Shown piece by piece: positions 1-11,883 of a DNA stretch of 64,000 nt. Numbering within the stretch: position 1 is the stretch's first letter; each line of letters opens with the position of its first letter. The notes below the pieces were generated by a model that had not been told where the DNA came from, did no database searches, and saw nothing but the letters and a program-made list of their open reading frames with translations. The position numbers were made by a program, and so were the translations under genes. Location: contig NZ_SJZI01000042.1 in assembly GCF_004337505.1 (NCBI RefSeq), positions 480,346 through 544,345 on the forward strand. The letters are read 5' to 3'. Source of the DNA: Flaviaestuariibacter flavus (GTDB taxonomy: Bacteria > Bacteroidota > Bacteroidia > Chitinophagales > Chitinophagaceae).

Positions 1-1
1 G

Positions 2-1204
2 CGCACACTGCAGTTTTCGCTCATGGGTGCCCGCGACCTCAGCATCATCAACACGCCGCCGCCCAACCGCCAGCCGATCCAGACCGAAGTGCGGGTGTTC
101 CAGGAAGATTTCATCCGCGAGGCGATTTATTATGAAACCGAGCGCGGTGGGCAGGTGTTCTTCATTCACAACCGCATCCAGGGTCTTGCCGAAATGGCCG
201 CTCATATCAAAGGGCTTTGCCCCGACCTTACCATCGGCTGGGCCCATGGCCAGCTGGAAGGTCATGAGCTGGAAGAGCGGATCATGGATTTCATCGACCG
301 CAAATACGACGTGCTGGTATGCACCAATATCGTGGAGAGCGGCGTGGACATCCCCAACGTGAACACGATCATCATCAACAACGCCCACCAGTTCGGGCTT
401 TCCGACCTGCACCAGCTGCGGGGACGCGTGGGGCGCTCCAACAAGAAGGCCTTTGCCTACCTGCTGGCACCGCCCATGAGCACCCTGCCTACCGATAGCC
501 GCAAGCGATTGCAAACGCTGGAGCAGCATTCCGAGCTTGGATCGGGCTTCCAGATTGCCATGCGCGACCTTGACATCCGGGGCGCCGGCAACCTGCTGGG
601 CGGCGAGCAAACGGGCTTTATGGCCGAGATAGGCTTCGAAACCTACCAGAAGATCCTCGACGAAGCAATCCGTGAGCTGAAGCGTACCGAGTTCAAGGAC
701 CTGTTCAAGGAAGAGATCACGAAGCAGGACGATTATGTGCAGGATTGTACCATCGATACCGACCAGGAGATCCTCATTCCCGACGATTACGTGGAGAGCA
801 TTACCGAGCGTCTTGCCCTTTATTCGCGCCTCGACAACTGCGATACGGAGGAAGAGCTCAAGGCGATGGAGGAGGAGTTCCGCGACCGCTTCGGTCCGAT
901 CCCTGCTGAAGTGCTGGACCTCTTCATGACCGTTAGGGTGCGCAAGCTGGCGGTGGGGCTTGGCTTCGAGAAGCTGCTGCTGAAGGACGGCTCGCTGAAG
1001 TGCTATTTTATCAACCGTCCCGACTCGCCCTACTTTGAGTCGGACCTGTTCAAGTCGATCCTCGACTACCTGCAAACCGGCACCAACCAGGCCCGGCTGA
1101 AGCAGGTGGGCCGCCTTTTCCTGCTGGTGGCCGACAACGTACGTACCATGAACGAGGTGCACCGGTTCCTGGAGCGGATGCACAGCAAGGTGCGCCCTGC
1201 GTAA
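2..1204 (+). CDS. mfd: Transcription-repair coupling factor Mfd, C-terminal part (5' truncated by window)
   Basis: Mfd is a superfamily 2 DNA translocase that removes RNA polymerase stalled at lesions and recruits UvrA. The reading frame is open to the first bases of the window, so the gene begins upstream; the ATG at 23 is internal. The visible part starts in the helicase region (LQFSLMGARDLSIINTPPPN), continues through the RecG/Mfd-like motor with HGQLEGHELEERIMDF, TNIVESGVDIPNVNT and the motif VI segment QLRGRVGRSNKKAFAYLL, then the TRG-type motif region GSGFQIAMRDLDIRGAGNLLGG, and ends with the C-terminal UvrA-interaction domain (from about residue 255 of the visible part). The protein end is intact. 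The UvrB-like and RNAP-binding domains are outside the window. Family assignment is very secure. Confidence 0.97.
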   Translation, partial: RTLQFSLMGARDLSIINTPPPNRQPIQTEVRVFQEDFIREAIYYETERGGQVFFIHNRIQGLAEMAAHIKGLCPDLTIGWAHGQLEGHELEERIMDFIDRKYDVLVCTNIVESGVDIPNVNTIIINNAHQFGLSDLHQLRGRVGRSNKKAFAYLLAPPMSTLPTDSRKRLQTLEQHSELGSGFQIAMRDLDIRGAGNLLGGEQTGFMAEIGFETYQKILDEAIRELKRTEFKDLFKEEITKQDDYVQDCTIDTDQEILIPDDYVESITERLALYSRLDNCDTEEELKAMEEEFRDRFGPIPAEVLDLFMTVRVRKLAVGLGFEKLLLKDGSLKCYFINRPDSPYFESDLFKSILDYLQTGTNQARLKQVGRLFLLVADNVRTMNEVHRFLERMHSKVRPA

Positions 1205-1273
1205 GGCTTTTTAACCGAAATGTGGCAAGGCGGCCCGCCCCGGTTTCGTACTTTTAAGTACTGATTGCCGCCT

Positions 1274-4200
1274 ATGCACCGTCTTCTTACCAAAATCACT
1301 TTCCTGTTCCTGCTCTTTTCGGGCGCCGCCTCGGCCCAAAACCGGGTCCGCCTCCGCTCCGGCGATGTGGATGTACCTGAGCTGACCGACGCGCTCGCCG
1401 ACTCGCTCAACCGCGTGCTGCCCCGCTCCGGCGGGCGTGCTTACCTGCTGTTGCAGCTCGACCGGGTGCCCGATGCCGCCGACCGCAAGCGTCTCACCGC
1501 CGCCGGCGTGGAGCTGGAGCAATATCTTTCCGGTCTTTCGTATACTGCCGCCGTTAGCGGTCCGCTTTCGCGTGCCGGGCTGCGGCCTCTTGGCGTGCGG
1601 GGTGCCTGGGCCTTCCGCCCCGAGCAGAAGATCGACCCGGCGCTGCTGGCGCCCCAGCTTCCGGCCTGGGCCACCAGGGCCGCCGGCACCGTAAATGTGC
1701 TGGTGCGGGTGCCGAAGAGCATGATGGTTAGTGCTGCCGTCGCCACCTTTCTTGCTGCCGGCCACAAGGTGACCACCCTGGAGTGGAGCCGCTGGCACGT
1801 GGTGGGCCTCCAGGTGTCGTTGCAGCAGCTCAAGGCGCTGGCGCTCCTGCCGGAGGTGGACTATGTGCAGGCCGAGCCGCCGCAGGCTGCGCCACTCAAT
1901 TACCCCTCACGCGCCGGCGCGCACGCGACCCTGCTCGATGCGCCGCTGTCGGCCGGCGGGCGCGCCCTTACCGGTGCAGGAGTAGTGGTCGGTGTGGGCG
2001 ATGACGGCGATCCGCAGTTTCACGTCGATTTCCGGGGGCGCGTCATTGCCCGGGCTTATGGCCATTACTCCAACCACGGCGTTCACGTGGCGGGCACGGT
2101 AGCCGGCGCCGGCATCGTACAGGAAGAGTACCGCGGCTATGCGCCGCAGGCCACCCTGGTAAGCCAGACCGGTTCCTTCATTCTTACCAACGCGGAGCGC
2201 TACCACCAGGATTACGGCATGGTGCTCACCAATAACTCTTACGGCAACATCATCGAGTGCGCCTACAACGGCACTTATGATATTTATGCGCAGCTGATCG
2301 ACGAGCAGGCCTTTGATATCCCGGACCTCCTCCATGTATTTGCCGCCGGCAACAGCGGGGGCGCCACCTGCAGTCCTTTTCCGCAGCGTTATCATACCGT
2401 GCTCGGTGGCTGGCAAAGTGCCAAGAACGTGGTAACGGTAGGGGCTACCTCCGATTCGGGCCTGGTGGCCGGCTTCTCGAGCCGGGGCCCCGTGCGCGAC
2501 GGCCGCATAAAGCCCGAGGTAATGGCCACCGGCGTGGCTGTCAACTCCACGATCTATGGCGGGCTGGGCAATACCTATAATACCAACCAGGGCACCAGTA
2601 TGGCGGCCCCGGCGGTGACGGGTGGCCTGGCGCTCCTGGTGGAGCGCTACCGGCAGCTCAACGGCGGAGCCAACCCGCAGGGCGCCCTGCTGAAGGCCGT
2701 TCTGTGCAACGGCGCCGCCGACCGCGGCATCACAGGCCCCGATTTCAATTACGGCTACGGCTGGATGAACCTGCAGCGCAGCGCCGATATGATCGAAAAC
2801 GGGCATGTGCTCAGTGGTACGGCCACACAGGGGAACACAAATACGCACACCGTGGCGGTGCCCGCCAATACCGCGCAGCTCAAGGTGCTGCTGTACTGGC
2901 ACGACCCGGCAGCTTCCCTCATCGCCGCCAAAGCGCTTGTGAATGACCTGGACCTCGAAGTAGTGGACCTGTCGAACAACACGGTGCTTCCCTACCGGCT
3001 TGATACTTCATATGGCAGTCTCGGAACGGCGGCCTTCACCGGCGCCGACCACCTCAATAACCTGGAGCAGGTAGTGATCGACAACCCGCCTGCCGGCAAC
3101 TATACGATCCGCGTGAAGGGCACCGCTATCACCCAGAATGCCGCCCAGGCTTATTTTGTAGCCTGGGACCCGGTACCGGTGGCGCTCCAGATCGTCAATC
3201 CCGTTGGCGGCGAAGCCTGGATTCCCGGCGAGGACATGAAGCTGACCTGGGATGCTTCCGGCAACCCGGCAAGCACCTATGCGCTTTCTTATTCGGTCGA
3301 CAGCGGCGCCAACTGGACGCCAATCGCTGCCGGGCTGGCCGCCGACCGGCGCATTTACTCCTGGACGGTGCCCACAGCTGCCACTGCCGGGGCGCGGGTG
3401 CGCGTGACCCAGGAAGGCACGGGCGCCACCAGCACGAGCGCCAACTTTGTGATCCTCACCCGCCCGGTGATCACCACGGCGGCTTCAAGCAACCAGTGCG
3501 AAGGTTATTACGTGTTCAGCTGGAGTGCCGTGAGCGGTGCCACCGACTACGAAGTGCTGCAGTTGCGCGGAAGCGGGCTGGTGACGATCGCCACCACCAC
3601 GGGCACCAGCTATACCGTTGAAGGACTGAGCCGCGATACGGCTTACTGGTTCAGCGTGCGGCCGCGCATCAACGGTGCCTATGGACGGCGTGCGGTGGCC
3701 AAAACCTACCAGCCGAATACCGGCAGTTGCTCGGGAAGCGTTTCCAACAATGACCTGAAACTGTCGGCCATCACAGCGCCGCTGACGCGCCGTCAGAATA
3801 CGGCCGCGGCACTAACAGCGGCAACACCCGTGCAGGTGCTGATCCGGAACCTCGACGACGTGGCGTCCACCGCAGGCTTTGATGTGAAATACCAGGTGAA
3901 TGGCGGCGCCTGGGTTACCGAGACCGTGAACGCGACGATCGCGGCCCAGGGAAGCTACACCCATGCGTTTGCAACGACGGCCAACCTCGCGGCCGCCGGT
4001 ACCTATACGATTACGGCGGTGGTGAAGCATGCCAGCACCGATACCCATGTGGCCAACGACACCGCGGTACGTGTGTTACGCCAGCTGGTCAACGCGCCGC
4101 TGACGCTTCCCTTTACCGATAACCTGGAAGGCCTCGGCGCCGGTACCTACGATGCCGATACGGTGGGGCTGCCCGGCGGCGATCGTTACGACTACCAGCA

Positions 4201-6646
4201 TGCATCCACCTCGGCACGCCTGCGTACCGTGCCTGGTTCCGGCTTTACCCGCTCGGGCTCGCGTGCCTTCACCCTCGACCAGGCCCGCGGCGACAGTGTC
4301 GGCTTTGTCAACACCGGTGGCAGCCAGTACGTGGTAGCCACCTTTAACCTTGCTGCATTCGATACTGCCACCAATGACCTGCGGCTCGACTTCGCGCTGA
4401 TGCGCCATGGCGATCTCAACGGAACGAACAAAGTTTGGATCCGCGGCAACAGCGGCACCTGGATCGAAGCACTTGACCTGAGCACCCTGACCGGCGAGAC
4501 CGGCACCTATTCCGTAACGCCGGCCATCGAGATCACCCGCCTGCTGCGGGCGGCGCGTCAGAACTTCACCGACAGCTTTCAGGTAAAGTGGGGGCAGAGC
4601 GGCAAGTACCCCGCATCCGACCCGGGTTTCCTCGACGGGTACTCCATCGATGATATCCGCCTTTACGAAGCTGCCAACGACATCCAGGTGCGTGCCATCC
4701 TGAACCCGCGGGAACACAACTGCGGCCTTTCCAACCACACACCGGTGACCGTGCAGGTGCGCAACAGTGCCCTCACCGCACAAACGAATATTCCCGTAGC
4801 TTATCGCATCGGCAACGGCAGCTGGGTTACCGAAACGATCGCCAGCCTGGGTGCCGGGGCCGTGACCGATTACACCTTTACCGCCACCGCCGACCTCTCG
4901 GCCTTCGGGAGCCAGCGCATCTCGGCGCGGGTGCAACAGTCCGGCGACAACGTTGAGCTTAACGATACCCTTTCCACCGTGGTGCAGAACAGCCCTGTGA
5001 TCAGCAGCTTCCCGTATACGGAAGGTTTCGAGAGCAGCAGCGGCAACTGGTATGCAGGCGGGAAGAACGCCTCCTGGCAGTGGGGCGCACCCGCATCGCA
5101 ATCGCTTACCCGCGCCGCCAGCGGCAGCAAAGCCTGGAAAACCGGTATTGCGGGCAATTACAACGACAACGAATACTCCTACCTCTATTCGCCCTGCTTC
5201 AATATTTCAGCACTCACGGCGCCGACGCTCAGCTTTGCCCTTGCGCTTGATATCGAGGATTGCAACCCTTATATCTGCGACGCCGCCTGGGTAGAATACT
5301 CCGTTGACGGTATCAGCTGGACCAAGCTGGGAACGAACGGCAGCGGCACCAACTGGTACAACCGCGGTGGCGGCCTTGACGTGTGGAGCCGCCAGAACTA
5401 CCTCACCTGGCGTGTTGCTACGATCGCGCTGCCCGCAGTGGCTGCCACCGAGCTCCGGATCCGCTTTGTAATGTATTCTGATGCCGGCGTGAGCCGCCAG
5501 GGCGTGGCGATCGACGATATCCACGTATACGATAACGTAAGCATGTTTACCGGTCCCACCGCTGCACCGGTTACCCAGGCGGTTTCGGGCAACAGCTGGG
5601 TGCATATCAACACCCCGGGCGGCAAGCGCCTCGTATCGATCCACCCTGCCGGCCAGGACCTGGGTCAGCTGGCAGTGCAGGCCTACGTGGATACGAGCTC
5701 CGTCCGGTGCACGAACTTCCAGTATTACCTGGGCCGCAGCTACACCATCAAGCAGCAAACACGCAGCCCGTTCGACTCGGTGACCGTACGCCTTTATTTC
5801 AGCGAGCGTGAAGCCGAGCAGGTGCTCAATGCCACCAGCTGCTACAGCGCGTCGCGCCCGTCTACAGCCTTTGACTTCGGCGTTTCGAAGTACACGGATG
5901 CCGATACTTCGCTGGAAGACAACAGCCTGCTCAACAACGTCTCCGGCAACTGGTATTTCTACGGTTCTGCGGCCCGCAGCATCGTGCCCTACGACCAGGG
6001 CTACTATGCTGAATTCAAGGTGAAGAGCTTCTCCGAGTTCTGGTTCAATTCGGGCGGGCCCACCAATACGTCGCCGCTGCCCGTTCGCTTCGTTCAGTTT
6101 ACCGCGCGGCGGCAGGACCGCGACGCACTGCTTGCCTGGGAAGTAGCCGCTGAAGAAGATGTGGAGCAATATGATGTTGAAGTAGCTGCCGGTGCGGCCG
6201 AACTGCAGGAAGGTCGCTTTCTCCGCATCGGCAGCGTTGCCGCGGCGGGTAATACCAGTTCCGGCGGCCATTATGCTTATACGGACACACGGCCGGGCAA
6301 GAGCGGAACACTCTACTACCGGCTGCGTGTGCGCAACCGCGACGGCTCGGTGCAATTTTCCGCCGTACGGCCCGTCACCTTCGGTGCGGCATTTACTACG
6401 TCGGTTTATCCCAACCCGTCCACGGGCGTTTTCTTCGTGTCGTACAGCGCTCCCGAAGGCGCCGCCGTGCAGCTGCGCCTGCTCGATGCGCAGGGTCGTG
6501 TGCTTCAGCGCTGGAGCCGTGGCGGTACCGGGTTTATGGAAAAGATCGCGCTCGACCTGCAGGGACCAAGGTATCCGCCCGGTATGTACCTGCTGCAGGC
6601 CGAAACCGGGGGCGAGGTGCATACGCTCCGACTGTTCCGGAAGTAA
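1274..6646 (+). CDS. Secreted subtilisin-like (S8) serine protease with T9SS C-terminal sorting domain
   Basis: Predicted cell-surface or secreted serine endopeptidase of about 1,790 residues. ATG at 1274 gives a good signal peptide (LLTKITFLFLLFSGAASAQ); the TTG at 1265 is less likely. The S8 catalytic triad is visible: Asp in GVGDDGDPQF (~243), His in NHGVHVAGTVAG (~268) and Ser in NQGTSMAAPAVTGG (~442). After the protease domain come a jelly-roll typical of S8 enzymes (~505-630), an Ig-like domain (PVGGEAWIPG, ~640-735), an FN3 domain (~735-815), two CARDB-like segments (NDLKLSAI and NDIQVRAI) alternating with two MAM/jelly-roll-like segments, and a type A T9SS domain (SVYPNPSTGVFFV to the end). 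The substrate is unknown. It stands alone, followed by a bidirectional terminator; TACTTTTA at 1249-1256 is a near-consensus -7 box. Confidence 0.93.
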   Translation: MHRLLTKITFLFLLFSGAASAQNRVRLRSGDVDVPELTDALADSLNRVLPRSGGRAYLLLQLDRVPDAADRKRLTAAGVELEQYLSGLSYTAAVSGPLSRAGLRPLGVRGAWAFRPEQKIDPALLAPQLPAWATRAAGTVNVLVRVPKSMMVSAAVATFLAAGHKVTTLEWSRWHVVGLQVSLQQLKALALLPEVDYVQAEPPQAAPLNYPSRAGAHATLLDAPLSAGGRALTGAGVVVGVGDDGDPQFHVDFRGRVIARAYGHYSNHGVHVAGTVAGAGIVQEEYRGYAPQATLVSQTGSFILTNAERYHQDYGMVLTNNSYGNIIECAYNGTYDIYAQLIDEQAFDIPDLLHVFAAGNSGGATCSPFPQRYHTVLGGWQSAKNVVTVGATSDSGLVAGFSSRGPVRDGRIKPEVMATGVAVNSTIYGGLGNTYNTNQGTSMAAPAVTGGLALLVERYRQLNGGANPQGALLKAVLCNGAADRGITGPDFNYGYGWMNLQRSADMIENGHVLSGTATQGNTNTHTVAVPANTAQLKVLLYWHDPAASLIAAKALVNDLDLEVVDLSNNTVLPYRLDTSYGSLGTAAFTGADHLNNLEQVVIDNPPAGNYTIRVKGTAITQNAAQAYFVAWDPVPVALQIVNPVGGEAWIPGEDMKLTWDASGNPASTYALSYSVDSGANWTPIAAGLAADRRIYSWTVPTAATAGARVRVTQEGTGATSTSANFVILTRPVITTAASSNQCEGYYVFSWSAVSGATDYEVLQLRGSGLVTIATTTGTSYTVEGLSRDTAYWFSVRPRINGAYGRRAVAKTYQPNTGSCSGSVSNNDLKLSAITAPLTRRQNTAAALTAATPVQVLIRNLDDVASTAGFDVKYQVNGGAWVTETVNATIAAQGSYTHAFATTANLAAAGTYTITAVVKHASTDTHVANDTAVRVLRQLVNAPLTLPFTDNLEGLGAGTYDADTVGLPGGDRYDYQHASTSARLRTVPGSGFTRSGSRAFTLDQARGDSVGFVNTGGSQYVVATFNLAAFDTATNDLRLDFALMRHGDLNGTNKVWIRGNSGTWIEALDLSTLTGETGTYSVTPAIEITRLLRAARQNFTDSFQVKWGQSGKYPASDPGFLDGYSIDDIRLYEAANDIQVRAILNPREHNCGLSNHTPVTVQVRNSALTAQTNIPVAYRIGNGSWVTETIASLGAGAVTDYTFTATADLSAFGSQRISARVQQSGDNVELNDTLSTVVQNSPVISSFPYTEGFESSSGNWYAGGKNASWQWGAPASQSLTRAASGSKAWKTGIAGNYNDNEYSYLYSPCFNISALTAPTLSFALALDIEDCNPYICDAAWVEYSVDGISWTKLGTNGSGTNWYNRGGGLDVWSRQNYLTWRVATIALPAVAATELRIRFVMYSDAGVSRQGVAIDDIHVYDNVSMFTGPTAAPVTQAVSGNSWVHINTPGGKRLVSIHPAGQDLGQLAVQAYVDTSSVRCTNFQYYLGRSYTIKQQTRSPFDSVTVRLYFSEREAEQVLNATSCYSASRPSTAFDFGVSKYTDADTSLEDNSLLNNVSGNWYFYGSAARSIVPYDQGYYAEFKVKSFSEFWFNSGGPTNTSPLPVRFVQFTARRQDRDALLAWEVAAEEDVEQYDVEVAAGAAELQEGRFLRIGSVAAAGNTSSGGHYAYTDTRPGKSGTLYYRLRVRNRDGSVQFSAVRPVTFGAAFTTSVYPNPSTGVFFVSYSAPEGAAVQLRLLDAQGRVLQRWSRGGTGFMEKIALDLQGPRYPPGMYLLQAETGGEVHTLRLFRK

Positions 6647-6654
6647 GGGCAAAG

Positions 6655-6682
6655 AAAAGGTGCGACCACGGTCGCACCTTTT
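6655..6682. terminator. Bidirectional intrinsic terminator between S8 protease and small convergent gene
   Basis: A perfect 12-bp stem (6655-6666 with 6671-6682) closes a 4-nt loop CACG and is flanked by A and T runs on both strands. It sits between convergent genes and can serve both. Confidence 0.9.
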
Positions 6683-6703
6683 CTTTTGACTATCGTACGT
6701 TGC

Positions 6704-6907
6704 TTACCAGCCCTGCTTGGCTACGCCGGCCTTGATGGCGGCGAGTGCTTTTGCTTCATTGCAAAGCGTGGTGAGCTTGTTTCCTTTACCGTCATCGCCC
6801 TGCACCATATAGGCGCCTTTAGCAGTTTTCGTCACTACAGCGTTCTGGATAGGAACGTTTTTTTCTTTTGTTTTGACATTGTACGCGGTGAGTGTTACAT
6901 CAGCCAT
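6704..6907 (-). CDS. Small conserved protein of unknown function (67 aa)
   Basis: A 67-residue protein beginning MADVTLTAYNVKTKEKNVPI and ending in AIKAGVAKQGW. No signal peptide or membrane segment. The AYNVKTKEK start and the following KTAKGAYMVQGDDGKGNK segment loosely resemble the small zinc-ribbon family DUF5679 (AYCVKTK...), but the metal-binding cysteines are missing; that resemblance is from memory and weak. The gene lies between a bidirectional terminator and an upstream gap with a TAGATTTA -7-like box on the minus strand (plus-strand 6937-6944). It is convergent to the S8 protease. Codon usage looks like the neighbours, and the hydrophobic and charged patterning supports a real gene. 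Function unknown. Confidence 0.75.
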   Translation of the reverse strand: MADVTLTAYNVKTKEKNVPIQNAVVTKTAKGAYMVQGDDGKGNKLTTLCNEAKALAAIKAGVAKQGW

Positions 6908-6998
6908 ATGGTCAAGTTTTTAATGTTAGTAAGACTTAAATCTACGCCATATCTGCAAATCAGGCGCCAAAATAATTTTCCAGCTCAGCCGCAGCGGC

Positions 6999-7991
6999 TC
7001 AGGCAAGCGCCGCCTCAATGGCAGTTAGCTCATCGCTGGTGAAGTCGGGGCGATCCAGGCAGCGCACCGAATCGAGCACCTGCTCGGGACGGGAGGCGCC
7101 GATGATCACCGACGTAACGCGCGGGTCTTTGAGTACCCAGGCCAGCGACATTTGCGCCAGCGACTGCCCGCGGCCTTCGGCCACGGCGTTGAGCCGCCGC
7201 ACTTTTTCGAGAATTGCCGGGCTGATGGAATCCGCTTCGAGGGCGCCATTGCCCCGGTTGGAAGCCGCCCGCGAGTCGGCCGGGATACCTTGGAGGTATT
7301 TATCGGTCAGCAGGCCCTGTGCCAGCGATGAAAAGGTGATGCAGCCGGCGCCGGATCGTTCCAGCACATCCAGCAGCCCGTCTTCCACCCAGCGGTCGAG
7401 CAGCGAATAGCGGGGTTGGTGCACCAGCAGCGGAGTGCCCAGCGAACGGAGCATAGCGGCAGCCTTCTCGGTTTCTTCGGGTGAATAAGAAGAGATGCCC
7501 ACATAGAGCGCCTTGCCCTGGCGCACGATGGCATCGAGCGCGCCCATGGATTCTTCCAGCGGCGTTTCGGGGTCGGGGCGGTGGTGGTAGTAGATGTCCA
7601 CGTAATCGAGGCTCATCCGCTTCAGGCTTTGATCGAGCGAGGCCACGAGGTACTTCCTGGAGCCCCAGTCGCCATAGGGGCCGGGCCACATCGAATAGCC
7701 CGCCTTGGTGGAAATGACGAGCTCGTCGCGGTAAGCTTTCAGGTCTTCTTTCAGGATCTTGCCAAAGGTTACTTCGGCGCCCCCGGGCGGCGGACCGTAG
7801 TTGTTGGCCAGGTCGAAATGCGTGATGCCGCAGTCGAAGGCCGTGCGCACGATGCTGCGGCAGCGGTCGAGATCGTCGTGAACACCGAAGTTGTGCCAGA
7901 GGCCCAGCGAAAGTGCCGGCAGCTTGAGGCCCGAGCGGCCGCAACGGCGGTAGGGCATCTGGGCGTAGCGGGAGGGAGCAGGAGTATACAT
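6999..7991 (-). CDS. gpr: Aldo/keto reductase, YghZ/Gpr type (L-glyceraldehyde 3-phosphate reductase-like)
   Basis: NADPH-dependent aldo/keto reductase of 330 residues with a TIM-barrel fold. It matches E. coli YghZ (Gpr) closely by eye: MPYRRCGRSGLKLPALSLGL, HFDLANNYGPPPGGAE, ISTKAGYSMWPGPYGDWGSR and KALYVGISSYSPEET. The family tetrad is visible as Asp (HFDLANNYG), Tyr (NNYG), Lys (STKAGY) and His (YYHHRPD). E. coli Gpr reduces L-glyceraldehyde 3-phosphate and may detoxify methylglyoxal; transfer of that substrate to this protein is inference. The ATG at 7991 is directly preceded by a word-repeat array (GATATTC fused to ATG), so array and start codon abut. A start further in at MPYRRCG would also fit family alignments. 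Confidence 0.9.
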   Translation of the reverse strand: MYTPAPSRYAQMPYRRCGRSGLKLPALSLGLWHNFGVHDDLDRCRSIVRTAFDCGITHFDLANNYGPPPGGAEVTFGKILKEDLKAYRDELVISTKAGYSMWPGPYGDWGSRKYLVASLDQSLKRMSLDYVDIYYHHRPDPETPLEESMGALDAIVRQGKALYVGISSYSPEETEKAAAMLRSLGTPLLVHQPRYSLLDRWVEDGLLDVLERSGAGCITFSSLAQGLLTDKYLQGIPADSRAASNRGNGALEADSISPAILEKVRRLNAVAEGRGQSLAQMSLAWVLKDPRVTSVIIGASRPEQVLDSVRCLDRPDFTSDELTAIEAALA

Positions 7992-8078
7992 GAATATCGA
8001 ATATCGAACAAGGAATGTTGAATTGCGAAGGAAATCTTTCTATCTCGGATCGCGGGATTCCTGGATCCGGTATCCGAT
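7992..8078. repeat. Word arrays between aldo/keto reductase and carboxypeptidase-domain gene (family A then family C)
   Basis: 7992-8028 reads as degenerate 7-mers (GAATATC, GAATATC, GAACAAG, GAATGTT, GAATTGC). 8040-8078 reads as 7/8-mers built on GGATC/ATCCG. The first set is the reverse complement of words at 27691-27729; the second resembles 17431-17462 and 28333-28445. Confidence 0.75.
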
Positions 8079-8079
8079 G

Positions 8080-9279
8080 TTATTCGGGTTGGTAGTCAAA
8101 CGGCAGCATGGTGCCCACTTTTTCACTCCAGGCCCACCAGCCGTTGCTCATGAGGTCGAGGGGATTGTAGTAGACGCCGTTGGCTTCCACCTGCACCGGT
8201 GTGCCGTTGATGAGGGTGATCTCCGATTGCATGGCATAATTGCCGTTCATGACCGAGCGCTGGTAGGCATCGGGTGTTTTGCCCTTAGCATAGATCACGG
8301 TAAGGTAATCGGTAAAATATAAGCCGGCTGTGTGCGGGTCGATGGCATAGGCGATGCTGTCGCCGGGCAGCTCGTTGCCGCCCACGAGGTTGAGCACGGG
8401 CTCGTTGCCTACGGATGCCTGGTAGGCGCGGATCGTGTCTGCCGGCAGGTCGCTTTTGATGCGCATACCGTTGTCGAGCTCGATAATGGTGGCGTTGCCG
8501 GAACGCTCGGTGCGGCGCACGCGCTTCAGGTTGGGGATCTTGCGTTGCGGCAATACGGTAAAGCCTTCCTCCCGCAGGCGGTTGCGAAACAGGGCCCGCA
8601 TAAAGTGCATCTGCGAGCCGTAGTACACCCTGCTGCGCGCCGCGGCCCAGCGCCGCTGCCTGCCGCTGCCGCCTTCCAGTTGCTCAAACAGCGGGTAGCC
8701 CACGTATTGCTGCACGCGGCTGCTGAAATTATACGTGTAGGACTCGAGCTGGTAGCGGATGCGGTAGCCCAGGGCCTTGTTCTCGATCACGAGCGGCTCG
8801 GTGGCCACGATCTCGAGCTCGTTCTGCTGCTTGTTGCGGTAAAAACGCAGGGCCTTCGGGTTTTTGAGGGTACATCGTTCGGCTTCAGCCGAATTACCGA
8901 TAAAGCCGCCGATAAAAAAAGCGCCCCAGCGCTTCCAGCCGTCTTTCTCCATGGAGCGGATCACTACGTTTTCCAGCTCGGATGATTTGGCGGTAAGCCG
9001 GATCTGTATCGCTTCGGTCGCACCGCTGCCGCTGACATTCAGGCTTTGCGTTTCATATCCTACCGAAGATGCGATCAGGTCATAGCGTCCCGCCGGGATG
9101 GCGAGCACGAAGTGGCCATCGGTACCGGCAGTGGTGCCCACGGAGGTGTTACTCAGAAACACCGAAGCGCCCGGAAGCGGCTTGCCGGTGCCGGCATCGG
9201 TGACTGTGCCCTGCAGCTGGCGCTGCGCGGCAGCGCAAAAGGGGAGGAGGAAAAGCAGCAGGAACAGGCGGAGGCTCAT
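8080..9279 (-). CDS. Exported protein with N-terminal carboxypeptidase regulatory-like (CarboxypepD_reg) domain
   Basis: A 399-residue exported protein. Residues 1-18 form a signal peptide (LRLFLLLFLLPFCAAAQ). Residues ~20-105 are a CarboxypepD_reg-like beta-sandwich (LQGTVTDAGTGKPLPGASVF, GRYDLIASSVGYET), a domain Bacteroidota use at the N terminus of outer-membrane and periplasmic proteins. The rest (~105-399) has no recognisable catalytic motif; it is rich in Tyr and Arg and contains GYRIRYQLESYTYNFSSR, which suggests beta structure. It is too short to be a TonB-dependent receptor, so it is probably a periplasmic or surface structural protein. It is followed downstream by the aldo/keto reductase on the same strand, separated by a word-repeat gap, so co-transcription is uncertain. 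Confidence 0.8.
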   Translation of the reverse strand: MSLRLFLLLFLLPFCAAAQRQLQGTVTDAGTGKPLPGASVFLSNTSVGTTAGTDGHFVLAIPAGRYDLIASSVGYETQSLNVSGSGATEAIQIRLTAKSSELENVVIRSMEKDGWKRWGAFFIGGFIGNSAEAERCTLKNPKALRFYRNKQQNELEIVATEPLVIENKALGYRIRYQLESYTYNFSSRVQQYVGYPLFEQLEGGSGRQRRWAAARSRVYYGSQMHFMRALFRNRLREEGFTVLPQRKIPNLKRVRRTERSGNATIIELDNGMRIKSDLPADTIRAYQASVGNEPVLNLVGGNELPGDSIAYAIDPHTAGLYFTDYLTVIYAKGKTPDAYQRSVMNGNYAMQSEITLINGTPVQVEANGVYYNPLDLMSNGWWAWSEKVGTMLPFDYQPE

Positions 9280-9399
9280 GGGGGCAAATTACGACGCCGG
9301 ATGTTTATATAGGTTAAGGAGTGGTTTTGCGGTTTTGGGTTGGATGGCGGAGCGACGCTCGCAATGGCCGCCAAGGCCGTCGCGCAACGCGGCGCAAGA

Positions 9400-9426
9400 C
9401 AAACGCCCCGCGTAGCGGGGCGTTTG
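9400..9426 (-). terminator. Intrinsic terminator downstream of gyrB
   Basis: A perfect 12-bp GC-rich stem (9400-9411 with 9415-9426) closes a 3-nt loop GTA and lies 38 bp past the gyrB stop. It may act on both strands. Confidence 0.85.
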
Positions 9427-9464
9427 TTGATGATTTTGTGTTTCTGCGTTTTCCGCGTGTGCTG

Positions 9465-11883
<2,419 letters not shown>

